This document shows positions 16,443 to 24,875 of a DNA stretch of 64,000 nucleotides, in pieces. Origin of the DNA: Actinomycetota bacterium (GTDB lineage Bacteria; Actinomycetota; Thermoleophilia; Solirubrobacterales; Solirubrobacteraceae). Made by a program: the position numbers and the translations under genes. The notes under the pieces were generated by a model. That model searched no databases, had not been told where the DNA came from, and was given only the letters and a program-made list of their open reading frames with translations. The stretch lies in the NCBI GenBank assembly GCA_018268595.1, contig JAFDWH010000013.1, forward strand, positions 62,001-126,000. Direction: 5' to 3'. Within the stretch, counting starts at the first letter, position 1. Each line of letters opens with the position of its first letter.

Positions 16443-19400
16443 GCATCGTTGCTGGACGGGGCCGCGTGATCGTGGCCCCGTTGGTGCTGCATCACCAACG
16501 CGACGACAGCTGCTCGACCGCATGTACCTCGTCACGCGAACCGGCGGCCCAGAGGCCACTCGACCTTCTCGCTCTCTCTGTCCCCGGCCTCCGCGACCAG
16601 GCCCGTCGAAGCCGTGGCGCTCCGCACAGCCGCGGCGAACCAGGCTCGACAAGGCTCCGACAAGGCTCCCGGCTTGGCTGCGCGTCGCGCTCGAAACGCG
16701 GAGCGGCCCAGTGCCGCCAATCTGACACAAGTTCCGCGCCAGCCCCACTACCCCGCGCCTCCCAGCCCACAGCCGCATTACGAAGCGGCTGATTGGCACG
16801 TCTGGCACTGCGTCGAAGCTCGCGGCGAGGTGATCGCCGCCGGGTATCGCCACGCGGCCGACGAGGTCCACGGACACCTGGCCGCGCAGCGCCACCAGGA
16901 GGTCCGGCAGGTGGCCGACAAGTCTTCTCACCAGATACACCCCACCCCGCAGCGGGTCGCGCAGCAGCGGCGTCACTGCCACAGCGCTGCCGATCCGCGC
17001 CTGCTCGCAGCGCCCGGCGCCGAACTCCTCCCACGTGCAGGCGTCTTCGACGACCGGCAGCCGCGCGCTCAGGATCGAGGGCAGCGTCACGCTCACGCGA
17101 CGGATCCCCGCTTCGCCCGGCTGCTGCGTCAACACCGCCGTCAGCGGCGTCGAGGAGCGCTCTGCCGTGTGGCCTCTCGACCCTACGAACAGCCGCAGAC
17201 GCGGATGGAATGGCAGCGCCCCACAGTCCGCCGCCCGGAACCGATCGTGCACGCCGACGACCCGTCCCGCGACCGACTCCACCATTCCGCGCACCTGCTT
17301 CTCAGCGCAGCTCGTCGGGTTCACCATGAAGCCCGGCCGGTCGACCGCCACGCGCACGTCGCGCAACTGCAGCGGGATCCCCTGCAGCGCCTGCGGCAGC
17401 GGATCGGTCACGACCCGCAGCGCCGCCGTCCGCCGATCGACGAACACCGCCGCCCGCACGACGACCGTCCCCAGGTCGAACGGGCCCGCCACCGCCGGCA
17501 CCACCACCGACAGCCCGAACGGCGCACCGGCGTACGGGCCCGTCACGTACACCCGCCCGCCGCTCAGGTAGAACGGCAGTGGCCCCGCCCCCGCGCCCGC
17601 CACCACATGCCCGATCAACGACGCGGCCGGACACGTCCCGAACCGCGCCTCGCCCTCCCCGCACAGCACGACATCCGACAACCGCCCCAGCAGCCCGCGC
17701 GGCAGCCGCACCGTCACCCGCCCCAGCTCCTCGTCCGCGTCGCCCCGCGTCAGCCGCAGGTGGAACGGCGAGCTGCCGCCCGCCGCGGGGCTCTCCACCC
17801 CCGCTTCGAAGCCCGGCGCGAACGGCCGCGCGCGCGGCGCGAAGCATGCGCCCCCATCCGGCCCCGCGTCCACGCCGAAGCCCGCCGACACCAGGGCGAC
17901 CGCCCCGCTCCACGACGTCAGCTCCCCCTCCACCGCATACGCACCGCACAGCGGCGGGTTCACCAGCGGCGCGCGCGGGCCGCCGTCGAAGCGCAGCCGC
18001 ACCGCCGAGAACGGGAGCTGCGGCACGTCGTCGAAGGTCGCCGTCACCTGTCCGCTCAGCGGGTCCGTCTCGACCCGCCCCGCCAGCTTCACGATCAGCC
18101 CCGGCCCCTTCGCCACCAGGTACACCGCCAGCAGCGAGTCGAACGGGTTGTCGTGCGGCCCTGCCAGGTAGATCGAGCCCTCGAGCGGCACGTCGAGCAG
18201 CGGCGTCTCGACCGTCAGCGACCCGACCCGCGAGCCGTCCGGGCACGTCGGGTCCGCCGTCGAGCGCAACGCCACCTGCGCCGGAGAGCAGCCCTGCAGG
18301 CCGTCCGCCGCCGACGGGTTCACGCGCACGCCGACCGGCAAGCGCACGACGACGCGCCGCACGTCGCCCGTCCCGATCGCCGCCGGGTCGTCGAGCTGCG
18401 GCAGCGTCAGCGCGAACGCGTAGCCCGCCGGCGCGCCCGCCCGCCGCGAGTCCGGCGCGACCGACAGCCGCGGCGCGAACGGCACCGCGTCGCAGTCGGT
18501 CGTCCCCTGCTCCGCCCCCCAGTCGCCCGGCGCATACGGATACCCCGGCGGCAGGTGGCTGACGAACCGCGCCTGCACGAACGCGCCCGGGTGCGCCCAC
18601 GAGTCGAGCGAGACCGTCACCGGCAGCCCCACCCCGGGCGCCGTGCACGACGTCGGGTTGCGGAGGAACGCCTTCAGCGGCCCGTCGACCGTGCACGACG
18701 GCCCGCCCTCCCACGGCGCCTGCTGCCCCGGGCACGCGCGCTCGCGGTCGTGCGCGTGCGCCGCCGGCACGCCCCAGAAGGTCAGGCTCGTCCCCGCTAT
18801 CGCGAGCCCCTGCGGGATGTCGCGCACGCGCACCGACAGGCCGTAGTCGCCGCCGCTGCGCAGCTCGCCGTCGAGCGTGACGACCGTGCCGGCGACGTTG
18901 AAGCCGAAGCGCGCCGGCACGTCCGGCGGCGGCTGCATGTCGAAGATCGGCAGCGGCCCGTAGACCGTCTTGACGCCGACGCCGCTCAGCCGCACGATCG
19001 CCGTCCCGACCTGCGACGCCGACGGGCACTCCGTTCTCGCCAGCAGCCCGCCGGTCGCGAGCTGCGCGGCGGTGCATCTGGCCGCCGCCGTCGGGTTGCC
19101 CACGAGGCCCGGCGGCAGGTCCGCCAGCACGTCCTTGACCGGCTCGACCGGCCACAGCAGCCCCTTCAGCGGCGCCGGGTCGGTGACGGTGTCGAAGTCG
19201 AGCGAGACGGTCGCGTCGTACGGGTGCGCGCCCGCGTGCGTCTGCGGCGCGCCGGACGCGTCGGCCGTCACGGTGCCGTCGAACGCGTCGACGCCGAACG
19301 GTGGCGGCACGTCGCTCATGCGCGTGGGGTCGACCGCGCTCGCCGACGGGTTCGACGGCGCGCCGCCCGCGACCGCGAAGCGGCTCGTGAGCGTCCCGGC

Positions 19401-19772
19401 CGCGTCGCCCGCGACCGCCGCCTGCACGGTGAAGGATCTGAAGCCGCCGGCGGCGATCGCGTCGGTCGCGTCGAGGCAGGTGAAGGCGTGCGCTCCGGGC
19501 ACGAGGCCGGAGCAGTCCCAGCCGGCCGGCCCGCTGAGGATCGTCAGGCCGTCGGGCAGCACGCCGGAGAGGGCGATCGGGGTCGTCGCGCCGTCGGCGG
19601 GCGCGTCGCCGACGTTCGTGATCTGGACGACCCAGGTGTGCGTGGCGCCGGGTGCGGCGGTCGTGTCCGAGAGGACGTCGAGCCGCCAGGCGGGCGCGGG
19701 GGCGGCGCGGGCGGCCGGCGCGCCCAGCGCGGCGAGCAGGACGGCGGCCAGCAGCGGGATCAGGCGCCTCAC
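16434..19772 (-). CDS. large secreted repeat protein (DUF11-like N-terminus), copy 2
   Basis: This 1,112-residue paralogue of the 8052-11309 product starts at a GTG overlapping the upstream propeller gene by 4 nt. A signal peptide ends near AAPAPA. The DUF11-like domain (TTAAPGATHTWVVQITNVGD) and the same module order follow, including CPDGSRVGSLTVETPLLD and NPTSCAEKQVRG. The paralogue ends soon after its RNLC segment; here the frame continues about 57 residues past the equivalent RRGCAERHG, through a hairpin and into the last 9 bp of copy C, so the original stop seems to have been lost. This copy is much more GC-rich than copy 1. Function unknown. Confidence 0.78.
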   Translation of the reverse strand: MRRLIPLLAAVLLAALGAPAARAAPAPAWRLDVLSDTTAAPGATHTWVVQITNVGDAPADGATTPIALSGVLPDGLTILSGPAGWDCSGLVPGAHAFTCLDATDAIAAGGFRSFTVQAAVAGDAAGTLTSRFAVAGGAPSNPSASAVDPTRMSDVPPPFGVDAFDGTVTADASGAPQTHAGAHPYDATVSLDFDTVTDPAPLKGLLWPVEPVKDVLADLPPGLVGNPTAAARCTAAQLATGGLLARTECPSASQVGTAIVRLSGVGVKTVYGPLPIFDMQPPPDVPARFGFNVAGTVVTLDGELRSGGDYGLSVRVRDIPQGLAIAGTSLTFWGVPAAHAHDRERACPGQQAPWEGGPSCTVDGPLKAFLRNPTSCTAPGVGLPVTVSLDSWAHPGAFVQARFVSHLPPGYPYAPGDWGAEQGTTDCDAVPFAPRLSVAPDSRRAGAPAGYAFALTLPQLDDPAAIGTGDVRRVVVRLPVGVRVNPSAADGLQGCSPAQVALRSTADPTCPDGSRVGSLTVETPLLDVPLEGSIYLAGPHDNPFDSLLAVYLVAKGPGLIVKLAGRVETDPLSGQVTATFDDVPQLPFSAVRLRFDGGPRAPLVNPPLCGAYAVEGELTSWSGAVALVSAGFGVDAGPDGGACFAPRARPFAPGFEAGVESPAAGGSSPFHLRLTRGDADEELGRVTVRLPRGLLGRLSDVVLCGEGEARFGTCPAASLIGHVVAGAGAGPLPFYLSGGRVYVTGPYAGAPFGLSVVVPAVAGPFDLGTVVVRAAVFVDRRTAALRVVTDPLPQALQGIPLQLRDVRVAVDRPGFMVNPTSCAEKQVRGMVESVAGRVVGVHDRFRAADCGALPFHPRLRLFVGSRGHTAERSSTPLTAVLTQQPGEAGIRRVSVTLPSILSARLPVVEDACTWEEFGAGRCEQARIGSAVAVTPLLRDPLRGGVYLVRRLVGHLPDLLVALRGQVSVDLVGRVAIPGGDHLAASFDAVPDVPISRFVMRLWAGRRGVVGLARNLCQIGGTGPLRVSSATRSQAGSLVGALSSLVRRGCAERHGFDGPGRGGRGQREREGRVASGPPVRVTRYMRSSSCRRVGDAAPTGPRSRGPVQQRCLY
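16456..16481 (+). terminator. hairpin after copy C
   Basis: An 11-bp stem with one G-T pair (ACGGGGCCGCG / CGTGGCCCCGT) around a TGAT loop, 13 bp past the stop. On the other strand it lies inside the extended C-terminal frame of the neighbouring gene. Confidence 0.55.
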
Positions 19773-21916
19773 CGCTTGCGACCCCTGCGGTGCCGGACGT
19801 GCCGCCGCACGCAGCGCCGTCTGCCGTGCACGCGCCTGTGCACGAAGCCGCGCCGGCAGCGTCTCGCGTGCCGCGGCGGCGGCGATCTCGCGCGCGGCGT
19901 CACCGGCGCGAACACGCGGCTGCCGAGCACCGGCAGCGCCGGCGCCGCGTGCGACGCGCCGCGGCAGCCGTCGCCGTCGCACGGCGCCGGCGGCGCCGGC
20001 GGGTCGGGGAAGCCGCCGCCCACGTGCGCGTCGTAGACGTCGTAGGAGTCGTCGACGTCCCAGCCCGACAGCCGCTCGCGCGTCACGAAGAAGACGTCGT
20101 CGCCGCTCGCGCTCGCGTCGAGGAACCACGAGTCCGTCTCGCTCGCACCGCTCAACAGCAGGTGCGCCGCGCCGCTCGCGACGTCGTACTCGTACGCGTC
20201 GACGCGCCCGTTGCGGTCCTCCGGCACGAGCGCGGCAGCCGTGCTGAAGAAGACCCGCCGCCCGTCCTCCGACAGCGCCCGGCTGAGGTGCCACGTGACC
20301 TGCGAGGCGCCGCCGCCCGAGCGCACGTTCACGAGCGCGTTCGCGCCCGGCACGCTCCCCGGCGGCCCGCACGAGACGCACACGACGTCGGGCGCGAGCG
20401 GGCTCGACTGCGCCGCGCGGTAGACGTACAGCTCCGAGCAGCGCCCGTCGCTGACGGCGTTGGGATTCCCTTCCGGGCAACTGCCGTGGTCGCGTGCGGG
20501 CGCGAGGCCGCTGCCGTCGGAGACCTCGAGCAGCAGCGTGCGCCCGTCCGGCGTCACGCGCGAGACCTGCGGCGTCTGGTTCCAGGGCGTCGCGCCGGCG
20601 TTCGCGTTCGCGTCGCCGAAGCCGATCGCGCCGACGAACGAGAGCGTGCCGCCGGGCGCGCCGGTCGTGTCGTCCCACAGGTAGACGCCGTCCTCGGCGA
20701 CCGGCGGCCCGCCGTCGAGCAGCTGCCCCGGGGTGACGAAGTAGAGGCGGCGGCCGTCGTCGGAGGCGCCGATCGCGGCAGCGGCGCCGGGCGCGATCAG
20801 CGTCAGGTGGCCCGCGCCCTGCGGCGGCGAGCGGCGCCACAGGTAGAGTCCGCCACCCGGCGCGCTCGTGAGCTGCTCGGCGCTCGTGAAGAAGACGCGG
20901 TCGCCGTCGGTGCTGGCGGTCTGGAAGGCGGCCGAGGCGGGCGTTTCGGGCGGCGACTTCTCCGACGCGTTGACGTGCAGCGTCACGTCGTCGGCCGTCG
21001 TGGAAGTGCCGCGGTCGTCGAGCTCGTAGAGCTGGCTGGCGCCGGCGCCGGTCGCGCTCGTCACGCTCCCGGTGTTTGTGACGGGCGAGGTCAGCAGCAC
21101 GCGCGACCCGTCGGCCGACAGCGTGCGCGCGGTGCGCCGCAGCCCGGACACGCCCGCGCCGGCGACCGCGCACGGCCGTGCCGGCGCAGCGCCGCCCGGG
21201 CAGTCGGGCGCGACGGCGAGCAGCCGCACGACGCCGTCGTCGGCCTTGTAGAGCATCACGTTGCCTCTCACCGCGTCCGGCGTGAGCGTCTGGCGCGACT
21301 CGAACAGCACGTGGCGGAAGTCGGCCGAGGCGGCCGCGAGGTACGGGCGCTGGCTGCCCTGTTGGATCGGCGGCAGCGGCGCGGCGGCGTCCGTCAGCAG
21401 GCGGTAGTCGCCGGCGCCGGCCGTGCGCAGGTCGTCGCGCAGGTAGAGGTTCTCGACCGCGGCCACGTTCGGCGCGTCGGTCAGCGGCGACCAGGCGCGG
21501 AAGACGCCCTGCGTCAGGTCGGCCGACATGTCGCCCTCGTAGAGCGGGTCGAGGCTCTGGATCGCGCCGGCGAGCGTGAGCGACTGCTGCGGGGGCGTGA
21601 TCGCGTGCGTCGTCCAGCCGCTCGTGCCGGGCTCGGCGGTGCGCTGCGCGAGGTACTCGGCCGAGATGCCCATGCCCTGCACGTCGCCGAAGCCGCCGAG
21701 CGACGCGAACGCGACCGCCATCGGCAGGCCGGGCGCTGCGGCGGCGGCTGCGCGCGTGCGCGAGCTCTCGGCCATCACGTCGCTGCCGCCCTTCGCGCTC
21801 GGCGAGACGAGCTCCCATGCGCGGCCGTCCGGCAGCGCCGCCTGCCCGGCGGCCGGCAGGAGCGCGCAGGCGACGGTGGCGAGGATCAACCCCCTCTTAG
21901 TGGTCCGCTGCCACAC
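19769..21916 (-). CDS. secreted TolB-like beta-propeller protein, copy 2
   Basis: This 715-residue exported protein is paralogous to 11390-13888, aligning from ALPDGRAWELVSPSAKGG onward. Its blades include SADFRHVLFES, SADGSRVLLTS, STDGDRVFFTS, SDDGRRLYFVT and SEDGRRVFFST, and it has the conserved GWDVDDSYDVYDA segment. It lacks the 95-residue inserted module of copy 1, which accounts for most of the length difference. The tail is basic with paired cysteines (ARRCRRG, RRRCVRRH). The GTG start has AAGAGG too close to be a normal ribosome site, but a promoter -10 lies immediately upstream, so the message may be leaderless. It overlaps 16434-19772 by 4 nt. Confidence 0.8.
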   Translation of the reverse strand: MWQRTTKRGLILATVACALLPAAGQAALPDGRAWELVSPSAKGGSDVMAESSRTRAAAAAAPGLPMAVAFASLGGFGDVQGMGISAEYLAQRTAEPGTSGWTTHAITPPQQSLTLAGAIQSLDPLYEGDMSADLTQGVFRAWSPLTDAPNVAAVENLYLRDDLRTAGAGDYRLLTDAAAPLPPIQQGSQRPYLAAASADFRHVLFESRQTLTPDAVRGNVMLYKADDGVVRLLAVAPDCPGGAAPARPCAVAGAGVSGLRRTARTLSADGSRVLLTSPVTNTGSVTSATGAGASQLYELDDRGTSTTADDVTLHVNASEKSPPETPASAAFQTASTDGDRVFFTSAEQLTSAPGGGLYLWRRSPPQGAGHLTLIAPGAAAAIGASDDGRRLYFVTPGQLLDGGPPVAEDGVYLWDDTTGAPGGTLSFVGAIGFGDANANAGATPWNQTPQVSRVTPDGRTLLLEVSDGSGLAPARDHGSCPEGNPNAVSDGRCSELYVYRAAQSSPLAPDVVCVSCGPPGSVPGANALVNVRSGGGASQVTWHLSRALSEDGRRVFFSTAAALVPEDRNGRVDAYEYDVASGAAHLLLSGASETDSWFLDASASGDDVFFVTRERLSGWDVDDSYDVYDAHVGGGFPDPPAPPAPCDGDGCRGASHAAPALPVLGSRVFAPVTPRARSPPPRHARRCRRGFVHRRVHGRRRCVRRHVRHRRGRKR

Positions 21917-21922
21917 CTCTTA

Positions 21923-21951
21923 ACTGTAAACAGTGATGGCTCCAAGTGCAA
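21923..21951 (-). promoter_or_regulatory. predicted promoter of the 21916->16434 operon
   Basis: On the minus strand, TTGCAC (21951-21946) and TACAGT (21928-21923) are 17 nt apart, and the -10 ends 6 nt before the GTG, predicting a leaderless transcript. ACTGT-AA-ACAGT overlaps the -10 as a small inverted repeat. Confidence 0.5.
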
Positions 21952-22002
21952 GCGGCAAATGCGTTGGCCCACCTGTCCAACTGGAAACTAAAATGTTGTT
22001 TG

Positions 22003-22031
22003 TTGACACACTGGATATTGGTGTGTAGAGT
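22003..22031 (+). promoter_or_regulatory. predicted promoter TTGACA-N17-TAGAGT for the 22239 gene
   Basis: TTGACA (22003-22008) and TAGAGT (22026-22031) are exactly 17 nt apart in a locally AT-rich stretch. The match to the promoters at 13982 and 25975 suggests common control. Confidence 0.55.
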
Positions 22032-22238
22032 GTTGTCACGCTACCGGAAGACCCTGAAGCGCCTGCCCCGACTGCCGACAGCCCGCGGGGACAGGCTCCG
22101 GCCATCCGCTTCCGGGAACGCGCGGGACACCGGCCTGAAGAGACAGAAAGGGGGATCGTGCCCGAACCCGTCTGGCTTGCTCTTCCCTGCTCGTCGCGAG
22201 CGCCCGCTCGCGCCTAATTCGACCCAAAGGACTGCGTC
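22032..22238 (+). promoter_or_regulatory. long 5' leader of the 22239 gene
   Basis: With the two promoters above, this accounts for the 322-bp gap between divergent genes. I see no coding sequence. It holds a GAAAGGGGGATC element near 22149 like the one in the 14289 leader, and AAAGGA 7 nt before the ATG. A CCGAACCCGTC segment loosely recalls the end of cyclic-di-AMP riboswitches, but the rest of that consensus was not found. Confidence 0.4.
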
Positions 22239-22865
22239 ATGAGAACCGGCATCACCGTCGCGCTCGCGACGGCGGCGGCCGCGCTCCTGCTCGCGCTCGC
22301 CGTCGGCTCCGCGTCCGCCAACAGGCTCAGCTACAGCGAACAGAGCTTCAGAATAGTTTGGACCAGACTGATCTTCTCTGAAGCGGGCGGCGGCTTCCCG
22401 ATCAACTGCCCCGTCACCCTCGAAGGCAGCTTCCACGCAAGAACGTTCACGAAGACGAGGGACCAGCTAAGCGGTTACATCACCAACGCGGTGGTGAACA
22501 ACGCCGGCTGCACCGAAGGGCATGCGACGATCCTAAGAGCGACGCTGCCGTGGCACGTCACCTTCCAGTCGTTCACCGGCACGCTACCCAACATAACCGG
22601 GGTCCGTTACGACCTGATCGGCGCGGCCTTCCAGATCGAACCGGGCCTGGGGATCGTCTGCCTAGCCTCCTCGAGCGTCACCTCTCCGGCGGCCGGCAAC
22701 GCGAGCCGCGAAGCGGGCGGCAACATCACGTCGCTGCAGCCGGACTCGTCGCTCGCGATACCCGTCACCGGGGCGCTCTGCCCCGAAGCCGGCATATTCT
22801 CCGGCTCCGGCGAAGTGTATGTCCAAGGCAGCAGCGAAAGACGCGTGAGACTGACCCTAATCTAG
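22239..22865 (+). CDS. small secreted four-cysteine protein, diverged copy D
   Basis: The 208-residue product is a distant relative of copies A-C. It shares a 27-residue signal peptide (ending GSASA), four cysteines (57, 91, 141, 181; the first two at identical positions), the CPVTLEGSFHARTF and LPWHV motifs, and an RLTLI end. Arginine codons AGA/AGG and the ATA codon are again favoured in the mature part. A terminator-like hairpin follows at once. Function unknown; export and two disulfides are inferred. It lies divergent to the second propeller operon. Confidence 0.8.
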   Translation: MRTGITVALATAAAALLLALAVGSASANRLSYSEQSFRIVWTRLIFSEAGGGFPINCPVTLEGSFHARTFTKTRDQLSGYITNAVVNNAGCTEGHATILRATLPWHVTFQSFTGTLPNITGVRYDLIGAAFQIEPGLGIVCLASSSVTSPAAGNASREAGGNITSLQPDSSLAIPVTGALCPEAGIFSGSGEVYVQGSSERRVRLTLI

Positions 22866-22877
22866 GCTGCGCACGGC

Positions 22878-22908
22878 GCCGTGCAGCGGGTCAAGTCCGC
22901 TGCACGGC
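22878..22908 (+). terminator. perfect 12-bp hairpin after copy D
   Basis: GCCGTGCAGCGG and its exact complement surround a 7-nt loop beginning 13 bp after the stop codon. Its position argues that the next gene starts at 22926 rather than at the upstream GTG 22881. Confidence 0.7.
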
Positions 22909-22925
22909 AGCCGATCATCCGGGCC

Positions 22926-23618
22926 GTGAGCCCCCTCAACGCAACGCTCCTGCTCGCGCTCGCGACTTGCGTGCTCGCGCTCGTCGCGCTGCGCCGCCGC
23001 GCGGCGCGCACGCAGCGCGACCTGCGCTCGCTGATGGCGACGACGACTGAGCTGCGCCACCTCGCCGACCACGACGCGCTCACGGGGCTCCCGAACCGCC
23101 GCCGCTTCGAGCAGGAGCTCGCGCGCCACCTCGCGCACGTGCGCCGCTACGGCCCGGAGGGCGCGGTGCTGATCCTCGATCTCGACTGCTTCAAGCCCGT
23201 CAACGACACGTTCGGGCACGCCGCCGGCGACCGCCTGCTGGCGCGCGTCGCGTGCGTGCTGCAGGAGCGCCTGCGCGCGACCGACGTCGTCGCGCGGCTC
23301 GGCGGCGACGAGTTCGCGGTCCTGCTGCCGCGCGTCGACCGCGCCGGCGCGGGCGCCGTCGCGCGCAGCCTCGTCGAGACGGTGCGCGCCGAGGCGCTCA
23401 CCGCCGACGCGCGCGGCGTCACCGTGAGCGTGGGCGTGATCGCGTTCGACGCGCACGCGCCGCTCGTGCCGGAGGGCGTGCTGGCGGCGGCCGACGTCGC
23501 GATGTACGACGCGAAGGCGACCGGCGGCGACGGCTGGGCGCTCTACGCCCAGGCGCGCGTGACGGCGGCGGCGCTGCGGCCGGCGCCGCGTCACTCCCCG
23601 GCGGTCGCGGTCACGTAG
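22926..23618 (+). CDS. membrane-anchored GGDEF diguanylate cyclase
   Basis: This 230-residue protein has one N-terminal transmembrane helix (about 5-22), a short basic linker and a single GGDEF domain. The active-site GGDEF is at 126-130 and a complete RATD inhibitory site is five residues upstream (117-120), so it should make cyclic-di-GMP with product inhibition. There is no recognisable sensor domain. GTG 22926 is chosen because the earlier in-frame GTG lies inside the preceding hairpin. The last 28 bp overlap the convergent cytochrome gene. Confidence 0.88.
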   Translation: MSPLNATLLLALATCVLALVALRRRAARTQRDLRSLMATTTELRHLADHDALTGLPNRRRFEQELARHLAHVRRYGPEGAVLILDLDCFKPVNDTFGHAAGDRLLARVACVLQERLRATDVVARLGGDEFAVLLPRVDRAGAGAVARSLVETVRAEALTADARGVTVSVGVIAFDAHAPLVPEGVLAAADVAMYDAKATGGDGWALYAQARVTAAALRPAPRHSPAVAVT

Positions 23619-24244
23619 GCGGCCACCGCCCTGAGCTGGGCGGGCGAGAGCCTGCTCTTGAACGCGGGCATCTCGTCGGGTATGCCCTTGAGGATCCGCT
23701 CCATCACCATGCGCTCGCTCGGCTTGACGAAGTTGAATTCGGTGCCGGGATACATCGGTGTCCCGGTCCTTCTGCGCCCCGCGATTCCGTGACAGCTCGC
23801 GCAGTTCTGCGCGAACACCTGTCTCCCCGTCGCGAGCTGCGTCGTCCTGGCGCTCGACGCGGCGATTCTGCCGCCGGCGACGTCCGCCACGTAGGCGGCG
23901 ACCGCTCTGATCTGCGTCGCCGACAGCTCGTTTTCGAACGACTGCATGTCGAAGCCGCCCCTGTGAATGCGCTCTTCCACGTATTCGGCTCTCGGCTTGA
24001 CTTCGTCGAGGTTCGGGATCGGCGACTCTATGAACGTCGGGTGCGCCACACGTCCCTCGAGCGTGTGGCACAGCCCGCAGTGCTTGACGAACAGCGGCCG
24101 CCCCGCCGCCACGAGTCTCGCCTGGAGCGCCGCGTGCGCGCGGGCGCGTGCCCTCGCGGCCGCGTCGTCCCTCTTCGAGCTGTCGCTGCCGCATCCGGCG
24201 AGCGCCAGGATCAGCAGCAGTGCGCATGCCGTCGCGCGTCGCAC
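23591..24244 (-). CDS. diheme c-type cytochrome lipoprotein
   Basis: This 217-residue exported electron carrier has a lipoprotein signal (LALAGC, lipidated Cys18) and two cytochrome c domains with heme-binding sites CGLCH (56-60) and CASCH (148-152). Methionines in FDMQSF and DEMPAF are candidate sixth ligands. Each domain ends in the typical LS..Q.RAVAAYV helix. It would be anchored outside the membrane and shuttle electrons, probably to a terminal oxidase; its partner is not in the window. GTG start with GAGGGGGA 7 nt upstream. AGA/AGG codons are frequent, as in other exported proteins here. Confidence 0.9.
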   Translation of the reverse strand: MRRATACALLLILALAGCGSDSSKRDDAAARARARAHAALQARLVAAGRPLFVKHCGLCHTLEGRVAHPTFIESPIPNLDEVKPRAEYVEERIHRGGFDMQSFENELSATQIRAVAAYVADVAGGRIAASSARTTQLATGRQVFAQNCASCHGIAGRRRTGTPMYPGTEFNFVKPSERMVMERILKGIPDEMPAFKSRLSPAQLRAVAAYVTATAGE

Positions 24245-24319
24245 CCGAACGTCCCCCTCGATCGCATGTCCCGGCCGCGCCTTCCCCCGGCGCGGTCCGT
24301 GCGGGCGAGCCTACCAACT

Positions 24320-24793
24320 TCAGGCGCGGCGCAGGCGACGTACCTGCGCGCGCGTGAGCGCCACCAGATCGGCCGGCTCGAGCTCCAGCTCGAGCCCCCG
24401 CCGGCCGGCGCTGACGAACACGCTCGCATGGGCGAGCGCGCTGTCGTCGACGAGCGTCGGCAGCGCGCGCCGCTGCCCGAGCGGGCTGATCCCGCCCGCG
24501 ACGTAGCCGGTCACCCGCTCGGCGCGCTCGGTCGGGGCCAGCGCGGCGCGCTTGCCGACGGCCTTCAGGTCGAGCGTGGCCGCCGACGGCACGATGCAGA
24601 CGGTCAGCCCGTCCGCGCCGCCGTCGGCCGCGACGACGAGCGTCTTGAAGACGCGCGCCGGGTCGAGTCCGAGCGCCTCCGCCGCCTCGAGCGCGTAGGA
24701 GCCGGCCGCCGGGTCGTGCGCGTACGCGTGCAGCGCGTGCTCGATCCCTGCCGCCCGCGCGGCGCGCGTCGCCGGTGTCTCGCGTCCCGCCAT
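24320..24793 (-). CDS. ybaK: YbaK/EbsC-type Cys-tRNA(Pro) deacylase
   Basis: The 157-residue protein matches the YbaK family in length and motifs: VFKTLVV (with the conserved lysine), VCIVPSAATLDLKAVGK, TGYVAGGISPLGQ and VFVSAGRRGLELEL. The family hydrolyses Cys mis-attached to tRNA(Pro) or other mischarged tRNAs in the cytoplasm. The internal ATG at 24793 is used because upstream residues of the longer frame are not part of the fold. The divergent neighbour is the second glycosyltransferase-like gene. Confidence 0.87.
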   Translation of the reverse strand: MAGRETPATRAARAAGIEHALHAYAHDPAAGSYALEAAEALGLDPARVFKTLVVAADGGADGLTVCIVPSAATLDLKAVGKRAALAPTERAERVTGYVAGGISPLGQRRALPTLVDDSALAHASVFVSAGRRGLELELEPADLVALTRAQVRRLRRA

Positions 24794-24875
24794 CGCCCCC
24801 AAGGCAGCGTAGCCGCTTGGGGCGGGTCGACTGCAGACACGCTCCGCCACCGCACAAGCTGCGATACTCCACGTA

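Noticed and set aside
16434-21818. A single 1,794-residue fused protein on the minus strand
   Set aside because: The first 680 residues are a shadow of the propeller gene in another frame. The real gene starts at GTG 19772, at a 4-nt overlap with a signal peptide.
22140-22190. Cyclic-di-AMP (ydaO-type) riboswitch before the 22239 gene
   Set aside because: Only a CCGAACCCGTC-like segment and GGGGGA fit; the other conserved helices and GGGUGAA elements are missing. Rfam RF00379 scoring would settle it.
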